The notes beneath the pieces were generated by a model. It was given only the letters and a program-made list of their open reading frames with translations. It was not told the origin of the DNA and did no database searches. A program made the position numbers and the translations under genes. Shown here piece after piece: positions 23,276 to 35,564 of a DNA stretch of 64,000 nt (position 1 is the first letter of the stretch; the number at the start of each line of letters is the position of its first letter). Origin of the DNA: Bradysia coprophila. Taxonomy: Eukaryota; Arthropoda; Insecta; Diptera; Sciaridae. The stretch lies in the NCBI RefSeq assembly GCF_014529535.1, contig NC_050736.1:3782001-3846000 (forward strand), in the 5' to 3' direction.

Positions 23276-25289
23276 TCGTAAGTACGTGAATCCAAAGAAG
23301 GCGATCACATTCGTCTAATTTTCCAGGCACATTTTCCGAATTAAAAGTGAAGCAAGGCAATTTATAATTAGTGCCCATCTCAACTAGAATTTATCGAGGT
23401 AAACAGAACCGTTAAATTTACATTCGCAATGGTTCTTTACGAACGTACTTCGTTACATTAAATCTTTCATTTGCAATAACGAGCAACCATAATTTAGGCT
23501 AGACGACTTGGTTTAGGTATTTTTTTGCATTGCTGCATAATAACACTAATTCATAATTTATATAGAAAATGCAAGCGATTATTAATGATTATATTAGCTC
23601 ACTTTTAAAGAATATAAAATTAAGATAAAGTCACGTAAATAAACATCGAAAATTGGTTTAAAATCGGAGAATCACTGCAAGACAAAATTATGTAGTGACA
23701 AACACCGCTACTATGGAGTATCGACCAGATAACTTCACCTTCTCAACGGAAAACGTATTGCAATATAATCATTAGACCTAATCCCTTTCGATTAAAGTAC
23801 ACTTTAACATGTACTTTGTAAAAGGTCGCCAGGTCATCATTTTTGCGATCATTTCCCATGTAGCCAGCTTCTGTTATCTTTTACTCGAAGGCTTTAAGTT
23901 GACTACTATTGGTATGGTGAAAATTCACTTGAAAACGTCCTAATACCCTTGCGCAATGTATAATTTCCGTTCCCATGAGTGTTTCGACCTGAGAGATATT
24001 TACAAAAATTACTCATGATTTGCCTTCATACACCGCATTTCAATGACGGCAACCCATGTAATTTAAGTACAAAAAATATTCTTTCTGACTTGAATCCTTC
24101 CAAAAAAAAAACATTTTTATTTTCCATTATTCCATGTCAATACCCTCTTGGAAGAACCTCATCGTCGAAATGGAATTAATTTTTTTACAAAAAGAAGAGA
24201 AAAAAGTGCTCGTGTGTAAATGGCCAACGGCTTTACCGTCTCGTTTTGTTTGCTTTGGTTTTGTAACGTTAAACAATTTATTGACTAAATATCATGTAAA
24301 TGAGGTGCTAGTGTCGGTATGTACCTGAATATTATGGGTTTAATTAAGTCATGTTGGAAGGTCAATATTGAACTTAATTACGTATGGACATATGCAAGTC
24401 AATTTATTTTTCTTTTCTTTGAAATTCAAGTTTATGATACAAATGTTCATGGGATGGAATTAACTAATTCAATTTTTCATTGCTGGTACTTTTCTTAACT
24501 ACAGTTCGATTCGTGATCAGACAGAATGTACAATTTATTTAATTTAAAAAAAAATGTCCCTCTTGTTGCCCATTGGACAGACGGACACGTACATATATAT
24601 ATTTACTTTGAGGTCTGACTTGTAACTTAAACATTCAGAGAAAAAAGAAACAAAACCGCATTTTATGCTGATGTTTATGCAAACGAAGGCCGTTTTCGTA
24701 TGTTATTATATTGGTGGTAAGAACTACTATGTATTCGACCTGCGAAGTGAATTCAGTTAATCTGTTTAAACAAAATATCAAACAAAAACCAGTGAAAGTG
24801 ATTGAAAATATGCGCACCATGGTGTGTACTTTTTACACAAAAAAAATGAATAAAAAAAATACAAAAACGCAGACTGAGAATACCGGACGCAAACAAAAAA
24901 GTATTTATATATGTTTTTATGTATATCACGGTGGAAGCTGTTTATGTATTTCGATTAAGCAGTTATCAAACTGTGATACCTGTACAGCTCATAATTAATT
25001 GTATCGTCGGTCATTCAGGAAGTTAATTACTCTTGAAGCCAGTCATTTTCTACAGGGTTTAGCCTTGCTGATATTTACAGTCCACGTTTTCAATCTTAAT
25101 TCGATAGGTTTTATAGGGTTGAAATTAGGATCATTGTAAGAATTTCATTATAATCATTCATAGAGCATTTGAATCTGGCATCAATATTACTAACTGTACT
25201 ATGTTGTCAAGGCTGTATCAAAAAGTAAAGCTTTCGTTGACTTTATTGAGAAGAACGAAGCACTGGGTAAACAGCATAAACGCTTTTTT

Positions 25290-25450
25290 GGCATATGATG
25301 TGTCACGTGTATTGTAACACTCGGTCAGCGGCGTCGTGTGACAGTTATACATCTAGTGCCGAAATAGTTATTTATACAACCGAGTGTTAAATGCTTTTTT
25401 AGGCACTAGACGTGAAGATTGTCACTCGAGGCCGTAGGGATTTATCATCG
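25290..25450. repeat. Dispersed repeat (ACAACCGAGTG family), copy 1
   Basis: TTATTTATACAACCGAGTG, then AAATGCTTTTTTAGGCACTAGACGTG and GATTGTCACTCGAG. It aligns over about 70 bases with 27645-27720. Also flanked by an inverted AACACTCGGT at 25315. Confidence 0.5.
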
Positions 25451-27644
25451 AGTTGTATACAACGTTTTTCGCAATAAAGGCAACGGAAAGCCCTACTTTT
25501 CGTCACTTGTTGCGAAAAAAGTATTTTCCCAACTGAGTGACATAAAGAAAATTTTTCGTTGCCATAATTGAGGAAAACGGTTGTAACGGTGATAAATGAT
25601 ATTTTAGGCACAAGATGCGGCCTCGAGTGAAAATATCGGCATATTGTCTCTTAGAAAGCAGTCTATTGTGAACAACTATTAAGAAATCCTTTCTAAGGAA
25701 CATTTTACAAAATTGAAGGAATTGCGGAGATAATTTCATTTAAGTGAGAATTTAACTCAAAACAAGATGTGCCGGAATCCGAATAACATCTTCCGTGATG
25801 TAGGTTTGGTAGTATGGACATTTACTTTTGAAAGTAATTATTCAAAAATTTATGTTATGGAACAATCTAACTCTAATTAAAGTAAAACAATGTTTCCGCG
25901 GGGCGTCAACTGAACATCTATTTAGTTTCTAATTACATTATAAAAAACGTGCTCGTGTTATGGACCATGCAAAAATTTCTAAATCATTATCTGTATGTAC
26001 AATCCGATTTACCAAACATTTTCTTTTAAAAGAAAGGAAAGATAAACGTAAAGTTCAAAGTTGAAGTGTATCGAAGTGTATCAACTGGAAAATATATTCA
26101 GGATTCTCGATATGAAAAAAAAATTCACTGTGTCGACATATCACAAGGCATTTCTTCAATTCAAGCTGTATTTAATTCACAAAACCCAATTGAAAGCGAA
26201 TCTCAGTTGAATACTAAAAAAAACATTCATGGTATGCCATGTGCTGAAACACTCCGGAGATATTAATTATTCACTGACGTGATGTTATATCAAAAAAAAA
26301 TCACTTTTGTTTTCAATGAAATGGTGTACAAAAATTTATCTTTCAGTCGGCATAGGTATAATTTGAGGTGCGTCAAAGACAGGTTCTTCTTTCACTTTTC
26401 TTTTCTTAAATTACATTAGGCATTTATGTATACGGCAAATGTGTTGTTATTTCTTTGTACGCTCTTTTATACGATCCTGATTTAATTGTTACAATTCTTA
26501 TGACACTTTTTCATCACCAAGGAATATTTTTCCAATAACTGTTTCGATATAATTCTACGAGCGAAAAAGGATATTTTGAAAAAAAAAATTTAACGAATTT
26601 GTTTCATACGGACAACACCCCACAAGCCAAACCAAAATGTAAGTCAACGAAATTGAACCACTAAACAGCGTCGTTGCACAATTGACAAAGAAGAGAAAAA
26701 TGGTTTAAACGAACCAAACGCGCCGAACCAAATGATATAGATATTATTCTCCTTTCACTTGAAACCACGGAATGATAGACAAAAACAAAGTGGGGCTTTA
26801 TGTATGCAGAGCCCCCACGCTTAACAGTTATGGATTAACGAAAATTATTAAATAAAAAAATAAATTAAATTAAAAAATAAAAAAAATTAAAAATAACAAA
26901 ATAATGACAGAGCATCAGTATGGTCAGTAGGTATTTTGAGTCAATGGATGTGCTGCACGAGTATCGTCTGCCTGTTGTTGAGGAGGGCGATGATGACGAT
27001 ATTTGCGTCTTAACCTGTATCATAAAAATGATAACTTTACAAAAAAAAATGTTTTTATAAATATGCATATCTACTGCATACACAACACGATTCACGACTC
27101 TTTTTTTTCTGAATGCGGTGGTGTTGTTTGCGGTTGAGTAAACTGATATTTACTTTATAGTTCGGCGTGATATAAATGACATTTTCGCGGAAAAAAATTA
27201 TGCCAATGTTGGAGTTGGGTTCGTTATTTAGAACGCATATATGAAAATCAATATTAATCAATGGAACGTTTGCATTTATTTCAACAAAGAATTTGAGTTC
27301 ACCAGTTAATTTCAGTTGTACGTTAGTAAATACAATAGGTACAGAAATCATGGTACGTAATGAATTTATCATTATTTAATTAGCGAAGACAAAGAAGAAA
27401 AATATAAAATTGAACCCATTCTGTAGAAAATTTCGAATAAAGATAACCGGCGCGGCGCTGATAAATTTTACTCTCATAATCTCAGTTGTTGGAGTAGTCC
27501 TAGCCTTTGTTATCCTAGTATTGAATCTTTTACTTGATTTGTTTTAATGCATTTGTAAAAAAATAACATTTTTGTCGTCGTTGTTGACAACGAATGAAAT
27601 CGGATAGCCCTAAAATTTCAATGACCATGTTCCCATGAGCAGAA

Positions 27645-27750
27645 TAGTTATTTGTACAACCGAGTGGCAAATGCTTTTTCAGATAGTAGATGTGCAGATT
27701 GCCACCCGCCGCAGGTTTGGTGTGATAATATACATCGTTTGCCTAAAAAA
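27645..27750. repeat. Dispersed repeat (ACAACCGAGTG family), copy 2
   Basis: TTATTTGTACAACCGAGTGG, AAATGCTTTTTCAGATAGTAGATGTG and GATTGCCACC parallel the copy at 25360-25430. Confidence 0.5.
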
Positions 27751-29716
27751 ATGATTTAATAGGTTGCATAAAACGTTTTGCTAATAAAAGGCTGTGAATC
27801 TTACAAGTAGGAAGCAGGGCCTATTAAAAGATAATAAATTTCTAAAAATTCCCTAAAAATCCTGAATTCTGGTTTCAATCTGGAACCAATCTGAACGTAA
27901 TCGATTTATCTCAAAAGGTAAAAAAAAGAATAAGAAGTCACAACAACGGATGCACTTCGACTTGTTGTTATTTTAGAAAAACAGATAAAATGTGATTGAA
28001 AAATAAGGGAATTTTCGGGAATTTAATTCTTCTCAAATAGTAAGAAGTAATCAAGAGCCAAGCTTATCATTAAGGCAGTGGCAGAAAGGCGGTTTCTTGC
28101 AGCCCCTCCATCGACTAAGAAGAGAATATTTCGCTTACAAACAAATTTACCGTTAAAAACGTTAGTGCCAGAGGCCTTCTTGAGTGTCTCTTAACTCTTA
28201 ACTGTTTCGCTTACCTAAGAGTTTACTGTAAAACTACTGCCTAGCGTTATTGGTCTCAAAATATTTTGTAGGAGCAAGTTGAAAATACGGTGAACAAGTT
28301 AACTAACAGATTCGACAAAAACGAAATACTGAAGTCGGAAGTAGCAAATTGGTAACAGTGTATCAAAAACCCTACTGAACTTTGGTGAACCATTTATTTA
28401 AAAATGTTCGCAGTAAAATCTTACGTAGAAGTCTTAGCTGTACCAAAATGACATAATTTTCACTCGTCTTCACACTTTTTCGTGTAAATAATTTCATACT
28501 GACCTTGGCATCCCATCTTTCTTGGAGAAATTCGTAGATTCCAACGAAAATGATATCATGTCATATAATGTTGCATAACGCATTCATCTGAAAACCTGTT
28601 CCACTCCCCAGTCCACATACACCATTGCGAAAACTTGTCTACACCATACGTTAAAATGTACTACATTGTTATGCAAGTCAAGGAGAATGACTTTCGTCTC
28701 AGGAAGAAAGCAGTACATTTAAATGAAATGGTCGAATCAAATTATTTATTTTATTACTTAACGACCAAGCAATGCACTTTCTGATTTCGCACAATTCTTC
28801 CGATTGGTAGGATTAAGTGATGAATAAGCCTGATAATAAAGATTGCATTCGAAATCATTCTGTTTATGATTAACTTACATTTTCATTAATTAAATCAATT
28901 TTAGTTTCGACGGGACCGGTTTGGTTGATTTGATATCAGATTTAAAATGATGGTAATGAAATCTGTGGTCACAGGTATTTATAAGTTTTCGTAGAGTTCG
29001 TATAAGTAAGAATGTAAGTTGACCGTTTGTGGTTTTGGAAGTAAGGAAGCAATAAATGTAACATTTGCAAGTGATCAATGTCGATAGGCAACAATAGAAT
29101 GCAGTTTAAGAAAAATAGAAAATTCTGAATCAAGTAACCCTTTCTCGTAAAAACTTTCTCGATTTATCGTTTCCGGTATTTTTCTAGTTATTAATCTAAG
29201 ATTGGATTGATCTTAATTTTAGTCAATAAATAACAAAACAAATTCACGCAAATTCATAAGTTGAAGTTATTTGTGTCCCTGCATTGAACCTGAAAGAACG
29301 TTGTTTACAACTTTATTTGAATGTAAAAAAATGTGAATTAGCAATAGTAATAACCCATTAGGTCTGATCTGACTCTGGTGGAATGACAAGCCTCTATTAG
29401 CCAGACGTGAAAAGTTCGATAGCTAGATAGATACAATGTCTGATATTCAAATGATGATAAAATTGAGTAAAAATATCACGCGATTGTTTGGAACTCCATT
29501 GTCCTGTGCTGCAACCCTCACACTTTTAAAAATTTGATGTGGACCATCAATGACCAATCAATGAATTATTGTCAACGGCAATAGTAATTAAGTGGTATTA
29601 GTGAGAGAGTGACTATGTCAAGTAAATTCAGTAAATTCTCTCACAACTGATCTAGTTAGTATTTACCTCGATTAGGTAATAGGTATGCGATTATTCACAG
29701 TTTAATTTTTAAAGTT

Positions 29717-29724
29717 TATAAAAA
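29717..29724 (+). promoter_or_regulatory. TATA box of the serine protease gene
   Basis: TATAAAAA lies 65 bases upstream of the ATG at 29782, implying a start site near 29748 and a short leader. Confidence 0.6.
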
Positions 29725-29781
29725 ACGTATCTTGTCGTTTGTGTTCATACATTCTGTTTGGAACTTTTATTTGACATCAGT

Positions 29782-30647
29782 ATGTGCCGCACAATTTGTT
29801 TTTTCATCGTTTTATATGTTACAAGGAGTGTGAAAACAGTATTCAATGGAGAAACAGTTACAATTTCGCACAGGCCGTACCAGGTAGCATTAAACTACGA
29901 TTGGCTTTGGATGGCATTTCATCAATGCGGTGGTGTTATTATTAGTCCAAAGTATACAATTACAGCGGGTCACTGCTTCGACACGGAAAGAGATTATTAT
30001 GTTAGAGCAGGAAGCGAGAAAAGTACAAATCTTGGTGTAATATACCAAATAGCAGCGACGTACAAGCACCCTAATTATACGGCAAAGCCATACACTAATG
30101 ACTTGGCCCTTCTGGAACTCAAAGAAGAAGTGAAATTCATGGAAACTATCAAAGCGATAAAAATGGCATGGATCAACCGAAATTTCTATAACCAGACGGC
30201 CAACGCTTCGGGATATGGTCGCACATGTTTAACTTGTAGTGTAAGCGAAACTCTGTTGCTTGCCACACTAAGCACTATCAGCATGGAAGATTGTCGATCT
30301 GCTTGGGGCAAGACAAAAATCTTAGACAGTATGATATGTGCTATTGACCAAAGGAAAAGCAAATCTACAAGTAAGTTGAATGATTCATTGACTTGATACG
30401 GTTTTCAAAATTCAAATCATTTGCTCATCTCATTATTGTCAATTATTTTTTAAATAAAATTTTGTTTTCATTTCCAGTTTGTAGAGGAGATTCAGGTGGT
30501 CCAGTTACCATAATTGATAGATTCTGGAAAGATCCAGTTTTAGTTGGAGTCGTCAGCTATGGAGATGATTGCATACCTGCCAATCCAGCTATATTTTCGT
30601 TCATACCAGCTTTTCGAGGGTGGATAAAAAACGTGACGGGACATTAA
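29782..30647 (+). CDS. Secreted chymotrypsin-fold (S1A) serine protease, two exons
   Basis: Exons are 29782-30370 and 30478-30647, with a GT/AG intron of 107 bp in phase, giving 252 aa. A hydrophobic signal (CFFIVLYV) opens the protein. The triad is complete: His64 in TAGHC, Asp107 in NDLALL and Ser202 in GDSGGP. The residue at chymotrypsin position 189 reads as Thr (STICRGDSGGP), so trypsin-like Arg/Lys specificity is unlikely. The mature start is VFNGE instead of IVGG, preceded by KT, so activation after Arg/Lys is not in the standard place. An AATAAA at 30766-30771 may end the transcript. The substrate is unknown; digestive or hemolymph roles are both possible. Confidence 0.92.
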
Positions 30648-30836
30648 TCCTTCACCAAGCGTGTTATGTTGAATATTCTGCTCGAAATTCGTCAAAACAT
30701 TAAGTTTGAAAGTGTATGTTTTAAAGGAAAATTTAAGTTGACTTTTTTATACCCCGTGCGAACGCAATAAATGAATATTTGAAACAGGGTAAAATTACCA
30801 GTTATTGCTCAACAACATAAGGAATATGACTACTAT

Positions 30837-30996
30837 CAACGCACTTCAAGCAAAAGTGCTTCGAGTGACAGCTGCCAAATAGAGTACTATTTCGTATGAA
30901 TATTTTTACAGATTTTTTAACAGTGCCAAAGTTTGTTTGAAGCACTGTCCAGTTTCAGTTTCTATTTAGAGTACCCCTCATGCTTGAAGTGCGTTG
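30837..30996. repeat. Foldback repeat
   Basis: CAACGCACTTCAAGCA at 30837 and TGCTTGAAGTGCGTTG ending at 30996 are exact inverted arms of 16 bp around a ~130-base interior. Confidence 0.65.
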
Positions 30997-31292
30997 TCAC
31001 TATGCTACTGTAATATTTTCTAAGGCAAGTCCATTTTTCCTTCTAAGTTTCTAAGTTTTCACGAGAGAGAAGCGAACATGTGCATGTGAAAGTTAGAATG
31101 TGCACCGAGACCATTTTCCTATTTAGGTAACAAGATTTTTTCTACATCGGACGAAATACATCGATGAGTTGAAAGTAGTGTAGTCATATTCGCCATATTG
31201 AATTTGTACAAACGTTGCTTCTCTCATTCATTTCATTCAATTATTTGGGCGGATCGCGAATAAAACAAGGCTATATACTTTGGGGAGGTCAC

Positions 31293-31570
31293 GCAGATGC
31301 AGATACGCGGGTTACACACCACGTTTCATACAAAAAATTCACCACGCCATACAAATTCAATTTTGGTGAATTTGTTTGTATGGAAAAGGTGTGTTCCCGC
31401 GTATCTAATAAAATGGCGATCTCCCGGTCATGCAGATGCAGATACGCGGGTTACACACCACGTTTCATACAAAAAATTCACCACGCCATACAAATTCAAT
31501 TTTGGTGAATTTGTTTGTATGGAAAAGGTGTGTTCCCGCGTATCTAATAAAATGGCGATCTCCGTGACCT
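31293..31570. repeat. Two tandem 139-bp palindromic units
   Basis: The units 31293-31431 and 31432-31570 are nearly identical. Each is itself a hairpin: GATACGCGGGTTACACACCA at one end and AAGGTGTGTTCCCGCGTATC at the other, with an AATTCACCA / TGGTGAATT inner arm. Overlapping open frames there are repeat-derived. Confidence 0.85.
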
Positions 31571-32149
31571 CCTTAGGATACAATTATAAAATGACGAAGA
31601 AATTCGTTTAAAATTTATTTGCCATGTTTGCATAAAAAAGTTACATACAGGTACAATACTTACGATATTTAATTTAACACACGAAAAACACACATATAAA
31701 AAACTGCTAGGTTCTGAAAGAACAGGTTAGTACTCTTACAAAGGCTGTTAGGTCCCAAATTTAAATAGTTCAGTGAATATTTTAGTGGAAATTTGAATCT
31801 TGAAAACTTGTTTGTAATCAGCTCAGAGGTGTCTTAACATATCCTTTCAAAACCTCGCCAATCTTTCACCAATAGATCCAATATTTAAACAATGTCAACG
31901 GTATTGGGTAATCTGGCACACGCGATCATGGTATGCGTCCTTTTACGACATGTAACGAAAAGTCGTGACTGTGCCAGATTCGCTCCCTAGAGGTGAATCT
32001 GGCACATCATCAATTTGTATTGTGAGCCAGATTAGCCCATCGCCATGTCAACCTACATTGTTATTATAAGTTGTGTATAAATAGTTATTTATCTACCTAA
32101 TAGCAGTGAAAAAGTGCTATTATTTCATATGGAGTATGTAATACAATGC

Positions 32150-32540
32150 TTTATTGCATGAGAGAAAACGAGACAACAACATGTATCGTTAATGACAGCT
32201 ACGAGTAATTTATCATTTAGAACTCCAGGTAAGTAATTTTTCTGTCACAACAACACTCGAATGCAATAAAATAGCGTATTCACCTCTGTCCACATGTTTA
32301 TTTAGACACTTGGGGTTATAACATTCGCCTTTGGCTCATGCCATAACTCCCCAAGTGTCTAAATAAACATGTGGACAGAGGTGAATAATCTACTATTATG
32401 ACATCGAGTGCAAAGTACTTTATTAGGCTCTAGATGCGTAAAATTATGACACGAGACCGAAGGCCGTGTGTCATAATACATATTGTGAGCCTAATAAAGT
32501 ATACTTTGCACTGAGATTGATACAACGTTTTATGCAACAG
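32150..32540. repeat. Composite repeat with two strong hairpins
   Basis: GAAAACGAGACAACAACATG near 32165 is the family core seen at 23140 and 50130/50390. The stretch 32278-32386 is a hairpin with nearly perfect ~43-bp arms (CACCTCTGTCCACATGTTTA and inverse). The stretch 32408-32511 is another (GTGCAAAGTACTTTATTAGG and near-inverse). Confidence 0.75.
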
Positions 32541-33649
32541 AGACATCTATAGTTCACAATTTTCGAACATTGTGATGCTGATTTGCATAAACGAATAAAA
32601 TGCATCACAAACACAATCTCAATTTGAAGCATCGTTCCATTCATGCTGACATAAGATTTTCAAATGGAATTTCCTTATTCCGCGAGGTTCGCCTGGCTCG
32701 ACAAAAGCATAAGTATAGGCTAAGAACAATGAGGACTGTCAATATCTGCAACGAAAATGATTAATTTTCTAATATTAATCAACGAACAAATTCAAAGCTT
32801 TCTCACAAAGGCAATTATGGATGTATCGATTCCGTATCGTTCCCATACCCAGCAGCCCATATCATGTTTAACTTGTAAGTTTACACGTCTTCCATATTCG
32901 GTTCTTTGCGCGCACCGCAAAATGCTAATATTATCATAATCCTCACCATCTGTACCACAAAGCATCTCCATACTGTAAACTGTCTGACATAGTTCTTCAG
33001 TCATTGTAACGATGTGCGAATTTATAGTATCCTGAAATGAATGAGACTCTATCCACATCTAAGGTTCACGTAAGAAAACTCACAGTTGCATAAATTCTCT
33101 ATTTCAATTTTCGGCTCCTTTCCTTACTTTTCGTAAAAATCAATGAACTTATAATGTAACACTCAACAATTTGATATTTCCACAATATACGCGAAGAAAA
33201 CAGTAGATGCGCATGCAACATTTAGAAGAGTATATCCCAATCAACTCAATGCAACGCACTTTCTTCACAAAAATATGCCCCTTTTCCGCTTCTGCAACGC
33301 ACTTTATGTACACATTTGATATTTATATTGTGTTATTCGTTGCGCTATATCACATTTTTAAAGCTGCACTTGAAGGAGAAAATTGTGCATTTCAAGACAC
33401 TCACTCAGCTCTTTCCCGTCTGAAATAGTTATTTCTTTACCAAGCAAACAAAATAGGAAATTCCAACACGAACGAAGTTTGCCTAATTTGCTCGGATTGG
33501 AACTTCCCATTCTTCCTAGAGGTGACCAGAACGGTTATCTACAAATTATATCACTCTACTTTACGTGCTAAGTTGCGGAATGAGGTTGTTTTGTCACTAG
33601 ATGTGATACTAGATGTGTGATACTAGATGTGTTACTTTTTTTTGTATAT

Positions 33650-33855
33650 GAAGGATGGACTTTTGCGCGGAGGGGCGAATTGTTTTTTTTTTGCGTATGA
33701 AGCATGGACTTTTGTGCGGAGGAACGTTTTGTGTATAAAGTCGATGGACTTTTGCGCGGAGGAGCGAATTGTTTTTTTTTGCGTATGAAGCATGGACATT
33801 TGTGCGGAGGAATGTTTTGTGTAAAAAGTCGATGGACTTTTGCGCGGAGGATACA
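33650..33855 (+). repeat. Five-copy upstream motif array
   Basis: ATGGAC(T/A)TTTG(C/T)GCGGAGG begins near 33655, 33704, 33744, 33792 and 33832. Spacing alternates at about 49 and 40 bases, an 88-89-bp dimeric period. The array ends about 20 bases before a TATA box and may act as a promoter or enhancer array. Confidence 0.75.
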
Positions 33856-33874
33856 ATTGTGTGTGAGAAAAGTC

Positions 33875-33881
33875 TATATAA
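33875..33881 (+). promoter_or_regulatory. TATA box of the Cys/His-rich orphan gene
   Basis: TATATAA lies just downstream of the five-copy array and 106 bases upstream of the ATG at 33981, implying a start site near 33905. Confidence 0.55.
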
Positions 33882-33980
33882 GCCGGTTGCAATATGTGTC
33901 TGTACTGTAGTTACTCGTTGACTACAGCCCAATCAACTGCAAAAAAAAAATTGTTTTCCGTAAATTCAAAGAGTATAACA

Positions 33981-34457
33981 ATGGAGTCACACGAAAGTTG
34001 TGACCACAACGTATTTAAAAGACATTGCGAGTCTTGCCGGACCAAAAAATACCTTGAACAAGCCTTTAAGTATTCGAAGGAAATCGTGGAGGCTTCGATT
34101 CGAATCCGGCGTGTTGGCATAAGAACCAAAGTCGATCTGCACACCGTATGCACATCCGGGAAGACCCACGTTAGATCCTATGAAATCTTACGGCGATACA
34201 ACCGTGAGATGCCTGATCAATTTGATTGTAATTGCAAAGGAAACTTGATGACCAAACGCAGACGGCAAACATTAAATTTTGATCGTGTAGTTTGCTTCCA
34301 TTGCACGTCAAGAATCAAGAGTTGCACGGTTTGCAGAAGAAAGAAGAAAATTGAAGCCGTTTTTAAAAGATCGAAGTATGTGGTGGAAGCATGGATTACA
34401 TCGTCCAAAAAAAGAGAGTCGATCTTACATACCATCTGTCAGTCGATGAATTTATAA
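33981..34457 (+). CDS. Small basic Cys/His-rich protein with internal duplication
   Basis: I do not recognise the family. The frame is open from 33894, but the ATG at 33981 has a good context and follows the predicted start site. It gives 158 aa. The two halves are related: HCESCRTKKYLEQAFKYSKE ... LHTVC and SCTVCRRKKKIEAVFKRSK ... LHTIC. Each pairs C-x2-C (with a preceding Cys/His pair) with a basic helix, suggesting two zinc-binding modules. A CNCKG segment links them. The many Arg/Lys residues fit nucleic-acid binding or nuclear location; that is inference. No intron is needed. Its setting between foldback arms raises the possibility that it is element cargo. Confidence 0.6.
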   Translation: MESHESCDHNVFKRHCESCRTKKYLEQAFKYSKEIVEASIRIRRVGIRTKVDLHTVCTSGKTHVRSYEILRRYNREMPDQFDCNCKGNLMTKRRRQTLNFDRVVCFHCTSRIKSCTVCRRKKKIEAVFKRSKYVVEAWITSSKKRESILHTICQSMNL

Positions 34458-35564
34458 ACCTTTAATTGAAATCCAGAAACGAAAGTTCCAAACCTATTAA
34501 TTAGTCATGATGTTTGTGTTAGACCCATAATGTTAGACGAATAACTTAACAGGAGGGTATACCATGAATTTGTAAATGTTTTTTTTTCCTCGGAGCTGAG
34601 CCCACCCTGAAAATCGAGGCTAGCTACGGCCCTGGAGGTTGTTTTGTCACTAGATGTGATAACATCGTGTGACAAAAACAACCTTATTTCGTAACGACTT
34701 GCATACAACGGTTTCTGCAATAAGTCTGCGGTTTCTGCGAAAAGTGAAAAGTGATAGAGACATAAAGACAACTTCTGAACCGTCACAGGCTTTCGCCCAG
34801 CTGACTGAGTGACGTTACAAACTTGTTGTTCATAGTGCAATTGCAATGATAGGTAAATATACGCGCGATTATCATTTGGTAATCTGGCTCGAACTACACT
34901 ATACTGCACCATGTTATAAAAGGAGGCGTTTCTCATATTCAATTGATAACAAATCACCACATTTGTTTGATTGTGGAAACCATTTACATATTTCGTTAGT
35001 TCATCGGATGATAGGAGAATCAGCATCATTTTCCAGCGTTCGGTTTTTTTTTAGATTTCGACACCTTTCTCTAAATAAGTGGAGACATTCAGACAAGTTA
35101 TTTTTAATCGACTTGAAACATTCTTCAAAACAATTGTTCTAGGAATACCGAAAACGCCCATTTTTTTATAGTACGACGAAACGTACAGCCGCCAGTAAAA
35201 TATACTACCGAGCAGACCGAGCAGACCTATATTTGTGATTTTACATCGTTTATATTCTACTGATGGAAAATGTCGATAGATATATAGTCCTAGCTACTGG
35301 GCAATTCAAACCTGTTTATAGCGTCTACAAACGGCCCAATCAGGTTTTAAACGGCTGACAAAATGTATTTCATGAAAAAGCTGCATATTTTAGAGACATA
35401 CTAGGACAAAGTTTTGCTTAGCAAAACATTCTGCTTCGAAATGGTTGAAAAAGTCGTAGTTATTGCATCTGAATGGGGAGTGTCAGTGAATAGAGTTCCA
35501 CGTAAAAGCCAAATGAGGTATCACTAACGCTAAAACCACCATAGCAGCAAATGTTATGAAAATA

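Larger units (their letters stand above)
22457..29716. other. 7-kb intergenic region without a convincing gene
   Basis: AT-rich, with many short frames and none recognisable. It contains dispersed palindromic repeat copies at 22985-23275, 25290-25450 and 27645-27750. Confidence 0.5.
33573..34690. mobile_element. Foldback-bounded module carrying a small gene
   Basis: GAGGTTGTTTTGTCACTAG with ATGTGATA occurs at 33582-33608 and again directly at 34635-34661. It is followed there by its inverted partner (GTGTGACAAAAACAACC, to about 34684). One complete hairpin thus sits at the right and an extra left arm at the left, bracketing about 1.05 kb with a tandem repeat, a TATA box and a coding region. 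Confidence 0.5.

Noticed and set aside
31215-31611. Two overlapping ~100-aa plus-strand frames
   Set aside because: Both are readings of the two 139-bp palindromic tandem units and share the repeat period.
32150-32540. Repeated palindromes considered as a CRISPR-like array
   Set aside because: Units are few, differ from each other and lack uniform spacers; the genome is clearly animal.
33609-33932. Minus-strand frames of 86-107 aa with repeated peptide units
   Set aside because: They are antisense readings of the five-copy upstream array, not an independent gene.
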